A stretch of DNA of 64,000 nucleotides from Geosiphon pyriformis (lineage: Eukaryota; Glomeromycota; Glomeromycetes; Archaeosporales; Geosiphonaceae), in the NCBI GenBank assembly GCA_016748015.1, contig JAAOMT010000319.1, forward strand, positions 19,778 through 83,777, written 5' to 3'. Numbering within the stretch: the first letter of the stretch is position 1; each line of letters begins with the position of its first letter. Under the pieces are notes generated by a model. It was not told the DNA's origin. It made no database searches and saw only the letters and a list, made by a program, of their open reading frames with translations. The translations under genes and the position numbers were made by a program. This document shows positions 38,593 to 50,292 of this stretch, in pieces.

Positions 38593-41150
38593 ATAAAAAA
38601 TACATTTATGTTTTGCTTTTTCAATTACTTCTGCAATTGCACTTTTTTGTGTTAAAAAATCTGGCTCTAAAAAAATTGCTTAGTATATACAACAAAAAGT
38701 GTTATAGTTTTTGTTTTTGCATTCTTTAGATTCAATCATAAGTTCTTTTAATAGCCATTTTTCTCTTTTTAATAAAATATAAGCATTTTTTTATAATTTT
38801 TTATTAAAATAATTAATGAAAATACTATTAATTAATTTTGATTATTTGATTTAAAATAAGCATTATGCATCTTTGGTTGTTTTTTATTAGGTTTAAAACA
38901 TATTTGCTGTGTAATTAAAGTAATTTTTTGGTATATTGCATAATTTAAACTGTAATAAAAAGCAATAATGTCTATACAATTTAGATAAAGTTCTTTAAAA
39001 ATTAAAATTGCTTTTTTTAATTGTTTAATTATTTAATTAAATATTCAATAATTTAATATCTTTATTATTATTTTTAGCTTTAAATAACAACATGGTTTTT
39101 TTGAAATTGTTAGATAATTTTGAATATAAGCAAGTTTAAGTTGTAATTCTTTATTCATTTTTGTAAAAAATTTATTAATTATAATTAATTTTTTTGTATA
39201 ATAGCAATTTTTTATGATTATTATAAAAGATTTTTACTTAATAAAATAAGTTAATATAAAGTAATTCTGACTATTTTTTGTGATTTTTATATTTATTAAA
39301 ATAATTTTTCTTTTTTTTTATAATTACATTTAGAGCAAAAAATAAAATAATTGTAACTTTTATTTTTGATATTGTTTTTACCAATTTTAATGTTTAAAAA
39401 AAATTTTAATGTAAAAACAATTAAATAACACTTTTTCAAAATGGTTTGTTAAGTAATATAGAATTAAAGTAATCTTTAACTGTTGTTAAAACACTATTTT
39501 GTGGCTTTAAGTAGAAGTTTTTTTTATTTAAGAATTTTTTTAAATAACTAACTAAATATAATTATTATTATTACAAAAAATTTTAAAGTTTTTAATAACA
39601 AATTGGTAATAAACTTTTTTTTGTTATTTTTCATATATCTGTTTAAATAACTAAAAAAGCCAAAATAATAATTTTTTTTAAAATCGGTATTTTTTTTATA
39701 AAAAATAAAATATTGGTTTTATTTAGTTTTTTCATATTTACAATAATTTTATAGTAAATATACTAATTATAATATCTAATTTGAATTTAATTATAAACAA
39801 AAATTTTTTTATTTAAATATTAATAATAATATGTTTGTTAAAATTGGCTTTAATTAATATAGAATTAAATTGCTTAATATATTAAATTTTTTTCAATTCT
39901 AAAAGCTAAACAATTTATATTTCTATAATAAAACTAATTCCATTATAAAGAAAGAATATAATTAACAGATAATAACACATACTAATATAAAATAGTAAAT
40001 AATAATAAAAAATAGTATAAAATAATTAGTAATATATTAAATAGCAAAAAATAACAATAAATAACAAATTATGATAAGTAATAACAAAATAGTATAAAAA
40101 TAACAAAATTTTAAAAGTTATTTCATAAAACAAAAAATATGTATATATATAAATAATTTTAATTTAAAAAAAAATTTAATTGTTAATATTGTTTTTAATA
40201 TTAAAGTTTGAGTTATTTGGATTTAAATTATATAATTTTTTTTTAGACTAATAAAATCTGTAATTGGTTTTAAAATCTTTATAATTATTTTATTTATAAA
40301 AAGTTATATGTAAAAACTGTTGTTTTTTTGGTTTTTTTGTTATTGGTATTAATTTTTTAGTTGACTTTAAATTGGCTTTTTTAAAATTTATTTTGAATAA
40401 AATTTATATTATTTATAAGTTTATTAATGTTTTGGTTGTTTTAATTATTAAATTAATAAGTGATTTTTTCTTAATATTAAAATAAAAAAGAAATTTATTG
40501 TAATTAAAAAGAATATTAGCATTTTTAGAAAAATTGTTAATTTGAATAAAAAAATTATGATTTTTAAAATAAAATATAAAATAAATAGTTTACCAAATAA
40601 TAATATATTTAATAATAATTCATATTTTTTTGTTAATAAAAAATAAATTTTGCGAAAATAATAATACTTTGAAATCTATAAACTTTTAATATCAAATTTA
40701 ATGCAAATAAAACTGTTGTATGATTAACTGGTTTGGTTTTTGGTAGTAATAATTTGGTTGGGGTTATGCAAAAAATGGCATTTTTGAATAAGTTTTTTTT
40801 TTGTAAATTTAATTTAGTTTAATCTTAATTGGTTTAAGTAACTAATCATATTAAAAAACATATAAATTATATTTAATTTAGAGTATTTTTCAATTATATT
40901 TTATTAAATAGTAATTGAATTACACTTAGTTAAATTAATTATAAAGTTTTTTTTCGTTTTAACAAAGTTTTTGGAGTTTTAAAAACTAATACTGTTTTTT
41001 ATTTTTTTGTTTAAGATTTTTTTTTAATATTATATAGTGTTATTTAATTGATTTAAGTAGTTAATTACATATAAAAAAGTATATGTTTATTATGTATATT
41101 ATTATATTAGTAAATAACATTGTAAAAATAGCATAGGTGTAGATTATGCG
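38593..41150. other. A+T-rich block, probably a decayed transposon
   Basis: A+T extreme, no open frame of note; the composition resembles the 6.5-12.5 kb block. Adjacent to the transposase relic, so likely the remaining body of the same element after mutational decay (inference). Confidence 0.45.
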
Positions 41151-41235
41151 CTTTCTACACGTGACCACACACACCAGCATCATTTTAATAGATTAATTTA
41201 TATCTCCAAAACTGATCGCGATTGGATTCATTCCG

Positions 41236-41378
41236 TTAATCCGACTTGAATTGGAAATCCTCTTCTTCCTTTTCCTCTTTTTCCATTTCAGCAGTTAAAT
41301 ACTCATTGAGACCCTTTTGTAGTACTATTAAGGCATTTGTGAGTCTTCTATTATGATTTTTCTTTTGAGATTAGAAAA
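41236..41378 (-). pseudogene. possible terminal exon of an unknown gene
   Basis: Minus-strand frame reads NHNRRLTNALIVLQKGLNEY followed by a Glu/Lys-rich end (EMEKEEKEEEDFQ) and a TAA stop at 41236. An acceptor-like AAAAG precedes it. A further coding-like piece upstream (EGKKLFIIDLDSVMFGK, near 41400-41450) is not in frame with a clear join. I do not recognise the protein. Could be a real last exon or another relic in this decayed region. Confidence 0.3.
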
Positions 41379-41582
41379 TTAGTAGTTTGCCGAACATTAC
41401 TGAATCAAGGTCAATTATAAAGAGCTTCTTTCCTTCTCTATATGCAATTCATATTAAGAAGCGTCAATAATTTTATGCGTAATAAACTTTTAGATTTCAT
41501 TTAAATTTCGCGTCACGAAGTTGGTATGGATTAACATGACTGGTTTCTTTAAAAAGAACACGATTCTCATTACCATAGAATA

Positions 41583-41834
41583 ATGATCAGGAGATGGTCC
41601 CCATCAACATGCATGGATGGAGATAGGATTCAACAACGTTCCTATGAGGATGCCAATGAAAGCACAGATAAAAATATGGGAATGAGACTCATGGGAATGA
41701 TGCCAAGGCATAACGAGATGATGTCGCTTTCAAGCCCTGAAAAGCCCTTGAAACCAATTACCTTCAAACAAACTGAGCACATTCTTTCCTTTGCATACCG
41801 GCTAACTCTTTTTTTCATATTCGGCCCGTTGTAA
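41583..41834 (+). CDS. hypothetical Met-rich open frame
   Basis: 83 codons from ATG at 41583. Met-rich centre (MGMRLMGMMPRHNEMMSLSS), no known domain and no paralogue in the window. Base composition is less A+T-biased than its flanks, which is the only argument for coding. Might be an exon of a decayed gene. Confidence 0.25.
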   Translation: MIRRWSPSTCMDGDRIQQRSYEDANESTDKNMGMRLMGMMPRHNEMMSLSSPEKPLKPITFKQTEHILSFAYRLTLFFIFGPL

Positions 41835-42488
41835 AGAAAAACTTTAAATCTAATAGCCTTTAATTTCCTTTGACTTTTTCTCGCATATTAAATACAACAT
41901 GTTATTATCTCTTCGATATATTCGATCATAGTAAGCGGAAATATTTATCTTCTATTCATTATAATTAATTTATAATTTATTGTGGCAACAACCTACTACC
42001 TAGGGGTGACTAGAAAACAATTGAAATAACAAACTCAGAAACAACAGCAACGACAAAAACCAGGGAAAAGTGAATTTTAAAGCGATTATATACATTCCAT
42101 TTCTGGATAGATTATCATCGGCTATTTACTAACTCAGGTTTTAAAATATAAATATAAATATGTCACATGTATTTTTGATTTATTAAACATCTCTGCAATA
42201 ATAAAACATAACAAGTCAGGAAATTAGAAATTTCAAATAGCCTAAATCAATCATGAATCAATACAAAATTAAGCAAATAAAGTCTTTTGATTAACCATTT
42301 TTGTAAGACCAATATTGGCCATTCATAAACGTTTCGCTGCCCAAATATTTAAGAGCGTAGAGCCGAGCTGATTTGTTTTGGTCATTGTATAAACTCCGTC
42401 ACCATTATCTATTGGCCGCTGTTATCCTTCGTGTCAATAGAAAAGTACCCATTGTGATTTTTCTTTTGCAAAGAAAATATTTTTGTAG

Positions 42489-43340
42489 TTGACATGGAAA
42501 AAATACTTGCGAGACGATGGTCAGCGACACTATCGAGATTCATATAACGAAAATGAGGATATTTTTTCCGGGTTATCACATGACATAATGTTAAAAATCT
42601 TATGCTTGTTGAATGAGCGAGATATTTTTTCTGTTGCTCTAGTAATGTCTCATAAAATTTTGTTTTGTATATCTCAAAGGAAAATTGTAAATAATTTATG
42701 TATTTAACCAAAAAATTTTGCTATTAATCAGGTTAACAAAAACTAGTTTTCGCATACCAAAGATAATTAATAGTGGGACATAATTTTTATGTTACGTTTT
42801 GGAGATGAAGAGAATGGAAAGGGACAAAGCTTTAAATCTAGTGATGATGAAGAGCAGGAGGAACAGGAAGATGATGAAGATGAAGAGGAGGAGGAACAGG
42901 GACAGGAAGATGTACGAAATAGACCTGAAAAAGATCCAAAAGAAGATAGATGAGGAAAAAACAGAAATTGATTGGCGTAAATTATACAAAAAATTAGGTA
43001 AGAGGTGGTAATTTTTTTGTCTCCTCAATTTATATAATCAAAGGAATAAAGTTGGAATAATATTAACATGGATCGAATTACTCCTTTTTAGCGGGAAACC
43101 TAATATCCTACGTTGCAAAAGAAAGACAGATTATTTGGATTGAAAGCAGTGCTTATTGGGTAATTGAAAATGATAAAGAGAGGTGATTATCTTCATTTAT
43201 TTCTCTCCCAAATTTTGATTAAAAGTTAATAACTTTTAATTTTAATAAAAGTAAATTTGGAAAAATTGCGCGATTCAACCATGTTTGGTGATTTAATTAG
43301 AACTCACTTATTAGGGATTTTCTTAGCAGTAGACTATAAA
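42489..43340 (+). pseudogene. F-box protein relic
   Basis: The first piece contains an F-box-like stretch LSHDIMLKILCLLNERDIF ending in VALVMSHKI; a fungal F-box normally recruits Skp1 of an SCF ubiquitin ligase. It has no in-frame ATG and stops at 42707. Next come an acidic Glu/Asp run (42800-42930), then, one frame away, EEKTEIDWRKLYKKL, a GNLISYVAKERQI exon with SSAYWVIENDKE, then FGKIARFNHVW and IRTHLLGIF. The order resembles fungal F-box proteins with a phloem-protein-2-like tail. Missing start, a frameshift near 42950 and later stops make it a relic. Confidence 0.55.
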
Positions 43341-44044
43341 CCTTTGATTATTTTTTATAATTAATAATAGAGAAGGTATTTATTAAAAAAATAATTGATA
43401 ATGTCCAAGACCAAACCACTTGGAAAGCTTGCTTGAAAAAAACTTGTTTGCTAGATTTTTCAGGTTAAAAAAAGGTTCTTGTGGTTATTTAATGAGATAG
43501 TTTTGCTCTCTTTTCTCTTAACCGTTTTAGTTCCAAGTAGATTTTTTAAGTTATCCCCCCTCTTTATGACAAAAGATTTTCCAGCCATCCCGATTACTCT
43601 CTTTTTCATTAGTTCAGTAAGAAACTCTGTTTAGTCTACTTCACCCATTACTGGCTGCGAATAAACCTCTTATGGCATTTATCACATTTTTGCTTTTGAT
43701 CCATGTCTAGCTGTTAATTCTTATTGTCCTATTAATAGCATCGAAGTAGAGTAATTTAAATTGATTTTTCCTAATCGTCAAGACATTAAATTTATCCAAA
43801 AAAGAAAGCAGACAAAAAAACTCTTAATGGTATTCATAGAACGCTCTTGTATGATGCGTCATGAGATGAAAGGATGTATAATAAAAAGTAGCATTATCCT
43901 ACAAAAAAGATGCCAAAGTTATTATGAACAGATAAGTGCTTGAAAAAAAGAAAGTCAAATAAAGGAATGAGAGGTCATTTTTAAAGAGATTATTGAGTAT
44001 CTTTGGATGAATAGAAAACAAACTTATAATTACTTACCTATTAT
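43341..44044. other. intergenic stretch
   Basis: No supported gene. The 60-codon Lys/Ile-rich open frame near 43761-43943 shows no motif. A consensus splice donor for the minus strand (GTAAGT) lies at 44035-44040, just downstream of the toxin-domain ORF stop. Confidence 0.45.
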
Positions 44045-44314
44045 TCACTTCTTTCCTTTTCTTTTGGTGCCATCTGGCAAGACATTATGATAAGCTCCAT
44101 AACGTCCACTAGGGTATTCGACATCCCAGTGGGGGCCACTATGAGAATTAGGATTCCCTGGGTCACGTCCTGTCGGAACCCAAACACTCCCGTCTTTGTG
44201 GGGGTATCCTTTTTTGTGACTATTAGGAGCCTTCTTCAATTTACCATCCCAATTCCTAGGCGGTTCAAAGCCGTGTTCTTTGCCTGGCATGCCTGGCTCT
44301 TTTATCTTTAGCAT
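44045..44314 (-). CDS. polymorphic-toxin C-terminal-like domain ORF
   Basis: 89 residues from ATG 44314. Resembles small C-terminal toxin domains of bacterial polymorphic (contact-dependent) toxins, in particular the Ntox37-type pattern: HGFEPPRNWDGK, then KDGSVWVPTG, PHWDVEYPSGRYG and LPDG near the end. Such domains are predicted nucleases in bacteria; function here is unknown. No signal peptide, immunity gene or secretion domain is present. The ORF is distinctly richer in G+C than its surroundings, suggesting transfer. Its ATG overlaps the point where a kinase relic breaks off after HRNLHP, and a GTAAGT donor follows its stop, so it may be transcribed as part of the old kinase transcription unit. 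Family match is from memory. Confidence 0.55.
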   Translation of the reverse strand: MLKIKEPGMPGKEHGFEPPRNWDGKLKKAPNSHKKGYPHKDGSVWVPTGRDPGNPNSHSGPHWDVEYPSGRYGAYHNVLPDGTKRKGKK

Positions 44315-44319
44315 ATTGT

Positions 44320-44680
44320 TGGGTGTAGGTTACGATGAATTATACCAGCAGAGTGAATTTGATCAAAGACCAATATATATATTTCTAATTTATTAAGAAC
44401 AACTCGTAGAATGAAAATTTGTTGATAAATATTTCTTTATGTCACCATAATCGGTAAATTTCATCACAATTCAAACATTTAGATGAAAATAATAGGAAAT
44501 TGATTACCTCTTTAAACTATTCTACAATGATATCTATAAATTTTATTGCTACTTTTTTCTTTTATATTCCATTGAATCATGATGCTTTTTATTAGTTGGA
44601 TTAATTAATCCATTAATATAGGTTGCTTAATCTTATTTCTCATGTATTAGCCTTAAACAGGTTTAACTATGATTAAGGTA
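44320..44680 (-). pseudogene. TKL-type kinase relic next to toxin-domain ORF
   Basis: Pieces in order: a decayed N-lobe with VAIKFIDIIVE and FKE next to a donor-like GTAATC (near 44500-44560), LSTNFHST, and IHSAGIIHRNLHP (44320-44370), where the catalytic loop Asp is replaced by Asn and the sequence stops matching the family. C-lobe absent. The break coincides with the start of the toxin-like ORF. Confidence 0.7.
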
Positions 44681-46240
44681 ATTGCCTATTTTTTAAATCT
44701 AAAATTTAGCTTTCGTCTAAAGCATAAAAAGTAACGTGCTACCAAAATTCTTTAAAAAAAAAGAATCTCTGCTAACCAAAGATAATTTATTAATATTAAA
44801 TAGTTTTTTTTTAAAAAAAAGGATAATGTTAGAAAATTCAAATCAAAGATCATTGTTAATAAAGACTCGAGTTTTCATTAAAAGAATGAAATTGATGGAT
44901 GCGTAATCTATTTTTTATTTTTATATTCATAAAAACAATGAAAATTTTATTCGGAACAATTTTTTTAATCAAAGTTAAAAAATTTACTCTTAAATTTATT
45001 TCGAATAAAATTTTTTGTTTATTAAGGTTTTCTGCATAATATTATGTTTTAGTTTTTTATTAATTATTTTATTTTATTTTATTTCAAAAAATTTAAATTA
45101 ATAATATAAATAATTTTTTAAGATAATTAAAATTTAATTTATACACCTAATATAATGAAACATAACATCATAAATAGATTCCTTGAGAATATTTAAAAAA
45201 TATCAGCAAAATGGGTAAAGGGAGTTGGCAATATATCAATATATATATATTAATAGATTAATTGATTTAAGAAGTATAAAATATCATGGTTTATTTTAAT
45301 TGAGATTAATTGGGTTTTTATAAAAAGAATTTCTTAATTTTTTGTCTGCTTGAATTTGGGTTATTAAAAGTTTGGAAAGTCGCTAGCATTGAATTAAAAA
45401 TTAAATACAATTTTATTCAGGAAATATCCTGTTAATTAAAGAACAATTATAAACTAGAAATAAATAAAAGATACAATATAAACTATTTTATAAATGTATT
45501 TGGAATGATAATTTTAATTAAAATCAAATTTTCTAAATCAAATTATATTATGTTTAAACAAAATAAACCATTTTTACTTAATTTAATTATTAAAAATTGA
45601 AGATCATAATATTCCTAAGTTCAATTTTTAAATTTCATATATTTTAAGTGATTAATATCTCTTTTCTCGTATGATAATGTGCTTTACAAATAATGAGGAA
45701 AAATCTCAAAGGACCAATCAAAATTGTCTTCAGATTATGTTTAAAATGATTTAATGAAATATAATTTTTAACTATTAAATTAAAATATATTTAATTCGGA
45801 TAGAATAAACTAAATGAAATGCATTCATTTTTTATAAAAGTGTTTGCTAAAACAATATTTCAAAAAATTATTTCGAAAATTTATTCAAAGATTCCTCATG
45901 TTTTTATACTGGGCTAGCTATAAACATAGTTGCTTTCATTTGCCTTCTAATTTGTTTGCATATCCTAAACCTCTCTAATCCAATCAATTATTTTTCACGT
46001 GCGAAGAATCAAATTTCGCTTTACACCATTTAACATCTGATCAGTTCAACCTATTAAAGGTTAATTTGGTTTTCTAAATATAAAGAAATATTAAATAAAT
46101 TGAACATAATTATATTGAATTATTTCTATCAGGCAGGTAGATAAGTTCTTTGGGAAGGTATTAATAGAATAAATAGTAAATTTAAAACATTGATTAATTT
46201 TAAAAATAAAACAATCACTTAAAACTAAATAAACAAACCT
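44681..46240. other. A+T-rich gene-poor stretch
   Basis: No supported gene; short A/T runs and a TATATATA tract near 45238-45250. Confidence 0.5.
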
Positions 46241-47350
46241 TTTGAAGATTCATTCATTTGCATAGTTAAAAGTCGGCTTGAATACATTGCCTTTATATTC
46301 ATTATTGTTGAAAATGTTTTTATGTCGTCACATTCCACTGTTGCTTTGACACAATTTTCTGATTCCTTAAACAGTAACCTCTAATTAGACCCCTCATAAT
46401 ACAAGTTGTGCAGGTTTTCCAATGTCAAATTAACTCCTTTAGCACTAGGACGATTCAATGGATTGACGTCCCAACACTTTTCAATGAGTTCAGCGATACA
46501 ATATGGAATAAGGGGAGAGATAATTTCAGGTCTTATACCATCTAGAATATTCACTATGAGAATAATATTATGAGTAAGATTATAAAAGGGAATCTTTAAT
46601 TTATTCAACCCAACTTGTAGAATGAAAATTTAGTTGGTAACTATTTTAGCAGGTCTCCACCTGAGGCAAAGTTCATCCCGATTCCATGCTCGAGTGTTTC
46701 AGGGTTTGGTGTAATTCCTATTAGATAAGATATATATGCTGACATGTACCCATTCTAAATGAACATAGTTCTCTCAATATTTAACTGTTAATTAAATTAA
46801 TTAATTATTTAATATCCTAATAAGAATTGAACGAACGTTCAGATGAATATAAATAATAAGTATAAAAATAATTTGATTACCTCTTTGAATACTTTTTCAT
46901 CATTCTGTAAAGATGTCTTCACAAATTTTATTGCTACTTCCTTGCCGTCTATATATTTAATTCTTTTATACTCTATTGCACCATAATGTTTTATACTAAT
47001 TGAATCAATCCTTCCATCAATCCATGTTGCTTTATAAATTGCGCCAAACCCTCCTTCACCAATTTTTTTTGATATTCTTTAAACGATCCCATGGAATCCA
47101 ATTATAATAATTGACTCTACCATACTGATCTTTTTTTATCAATAGGTGGAATATAAATTGGATTCTTAATAATTTTATCAACTAATTTATTTCCGCTTGA
47201 ACAGTCCTTGTAAAATTTTCAAAAAAATATGAATTGGCATGCTCTACACTTATTACTTAACTCAGTATTCCTAATTCTTTTTTGACATATTTCACACTCG
47301 TTGCAATCATGAGTTTCTGGACGAGTTCTTTATTTAAAAGATTTTTTTCA
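46241..47350 (-). pseudogene. TKL-type kinase with internal deletion
   Basis: The N-terminal part (47350-46880) keeps the Cys pattern, with stops and shifts, then YNWIPWDRLKN, IGEGGFGAIYKATWIDG and VAIKFVK. The next exon reads GITPNPETLEHGIGM, then jumps to the C-lobe piece ILIVNILDGIRPEIISPLIP and IEKCWDVNPLNRPSAK (46381-46608). The catalytic loop, the DFG-like motif and DIYSLG are deleted, so it cannot be an active kinase. The tail MYSSRLLTMQMNESSKG ends at a donor near 46241. Confidence 0.85.
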
Positions 47351-47854
47351 TGATGCAGATAAAATCAGAGTAATTATTATGAGAATGTCAATTTATTAAT
47401 GAGTTTTGAAAAGAAGGGTTTCTTTTTCAAAGCTTTTATATGTAACAATATTTCAAGGCTGAATTTTTAAACACGTATTAGAATCTAACTAAAAAATGAT
47501 TAATATAACCGTTTAATCATTAATCTCGTGAAAATTCTATTATTAAAGATTAAACTTGAATAAAAAGATTTTCCATTTCAGCAACAATATATAAAAAATC
47601 AGGCGTTACTTTTGGTGCCTACTATACATAATCACTCCAAACATTTTTTTCCACTGTAAGCTGAGGTCAATAAGCAATATTACTTGCTATCTAACAAATA
47701 TAATGACAATTTGCTCAAAAATGTTTCCATAAAAGGCAAACTGCATTACGATCCCATACGTGACACCGATTATTATCAAGATATAGTGTATGGGCCCAAC
47801 CTAGATTCTTCAGTATTTAACTATGAAAAGTGAAATATTTAACGAAAATAATTT

Positions 47855-48261
47855 GATTACCTTTTTAGAGAGATTATCACTGTTTCCAAAGATACATTTA
47901 TAAATTTTATTGCTAGTTTTTTCCCCTTCTTTTATATTTCATCTAATCATGATACTTTATATAACCTTTATCAATTAGTATGGTTTTATAAATTGTACCA
48001 AACCTTTCCTCACCAATTTTGTTGATGTTTGAAAAACTCTCCCATTAGCATTTATTCATAATAATTAACTCTCCCATATTTATATTGCCGCTTTGTTAAG
48101 TTTTTCAAAAAATAAAGAGTGGCATACATTGTACCCATTGTGTTGATTATTTTAAATGCTCTATTGAGACTTTTCACACTCTGTGCAATTATAAACTGCT
48201 GAACGGATTCTTTTAATTTCAAAGTTTTCCATGGAGTGAAAATTATAATGAAAATGTCCAT
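47855..48261 (-). pseudogene. TKL-type kinase N-lobe fragment
   Basis: N-terminal fragment only: YKYGRVNYYE then WIPWES, IGEERFGTIYKT (Gly-rich loop damaged) and LAIKFINVSLETV, ending at a GTAATC donor near 47860. No C-lobe follows. Tandem to the previous relic, same strand. Confidence 0.7.
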
Positions 48262-50292
48262 AAAATCTTATTTTATTATTAATATTAATATTAATATCAT
48301 CATCATCATCATCATCATCAAAGTAATATTTTATTAAGTGGGGTTCTTATTTATATGAAAACAAACATAGATAAACAGATCAAAAATGTGTAATTGAATC
48401 ATTTACTTTTTAACCTTATTTATGACAATTAAAAACTTATTATTAGATATTAACCTTGGATGAAATTGGGATAACAGACTAAATTGTATGTATCTACAAT
48501 GCAACAAAAAACGTTAAAAATCTTTTTTATTATCTTATTTCCGTTTTGCATGTAGTACAATTTGTTTAGTTTCCATTTCTCCATTCTAGTACCTGGATTA
48601 CGCTAATTCATATAAATATAAGAATTCTAATAAAAAATTGGGTAGCTTTTTAGCCACTACTTTCTAACGCGATGATGTGTAAACTTGATTTTTAATAGTT
48701 ATTATTATTGAAAATATTTATTTTACATATAAAATTTAAATTTTTCAAATAGAATTATGACCTAAATTGATAAAAATAAAGAATAATCTTATTGCTTAAT
48801 AGTTAATTTGATTTATTTAAATATAATAAAAGCTACCCAAGAGATGTTTTTTTTTTAAATTCATGGCTGTGTAATAATACAAATAAAACCAAAATAATAA
48901 TTTTTATTTCTAAATAATAAATTCTTAATTCTTTCATTAAAAATTAGTTTTAAAAAGAGTCTAAAAACCTTTTTATAACATTTAGGCTTGGTCTGTGTTT
49001 ACTTTTACAATAGGCTTTTTGAGTTAATTTACAAAAAAAATTTGAACATAAAAAAGATGAAATTTACAATCAAAAGTTGTTTTAGACTTTTTTTACCACA
49101 AATAATAAAGAATAAGATTTTCTCAAACTAATAATTTTGATCAATTGCAGCTGAATTTAATTTATTTATATATCCTTTTAATTTTAAATTGATTTAGAAA
49201 TCAAAAAGATTTATGTAGTCAACAATAGACGGGATGGTGTGTTGAAATTAATTTCATTTAACAGTATTGAGCACACAACTTAAATTTATCGTTATGTCCT
49301 AGAGTTTTGACCATCTAATATATATGATGAAGTCTACCTTTCCATCATTATGATCTCTATGTCTATTTCGCGCTTTAAAAAACTTTATTTTTTGCTTTTT
49401 ACTAATTTATATTATTTAAAAATAAAACAATTCTACCGTTGTTGAATTCAAAATACATTCCTTCCATAAAAATTTTTTTTAAACGATCAGGATGCCTATA
49501 TATTCTATCTTTTGTAATGTTATAATATTTAATCAGTAATTAAACTATAAATTAAACTAATTTCTTAAACTTCTACCTTCCATGGGAAATAATTTTAATA
49601 TCGCCTGCAAACTACCAGATAACTAAAATTGGCTATAAAAAGCCGTAGATTTAATATGGTTTAGAAAAAATGTCACAATTTTCTCTTTAATACTGCATTT
49701 TCGGAGTGATTAAGTATTCTATAGTTTAAAAAAGAATAATTGGCTTAGATTGGATCTAATACTTTATATTACGAATTAAAATATTTATAAATCGATATAA
49801 AAATTGGAAAACCAACCCTTCAAAGTTATTAAATTCTATTTTTATTTATTTTACTTGCTTCTTATCATTTTTCGAAAAAGGATTAGTGATTTAATAAATC
49901 GAGAAATAAATGAGATATTGCAAGATTCACAATTGTTTTTGTTGATTCTATAGAGAAGAGATTAATGCTCAAATTGGAAAAATTCGTCTACGCATTCAGG
50001 ATAAAACTTTGTATAAACAGTTTTGGATTACTTTTAATTTTCTCGATATTATATCTGAAAGCTAACAATAGATTGCCTTGTTTGATAAATTAATTTTTTT
50101 AATATCAAAAAGTAAATAAATCCATCATTTGCTTTTTTGGTAACTAGTTTCCATGAAAAAAACAATATAAATATCAAGGTTATTAGAAAAAAAGACCCCC
50201 CAATTACGTTCAAAGTTTAAAGCAAGGATATTAATAAATTTTATCAAATCTTTCATCATCATTCTTATTATTTTTATTCTATTTTTTTAACA
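48262..50292. other. intergenic stretch
   Basis: A 2-kb A+T-rich stretch with an (ATC)n run at about 48295-48319. No gene seen. The last few hundred bases presumably hold the promoter of the kinase at 50293. Confidence 0.5.
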
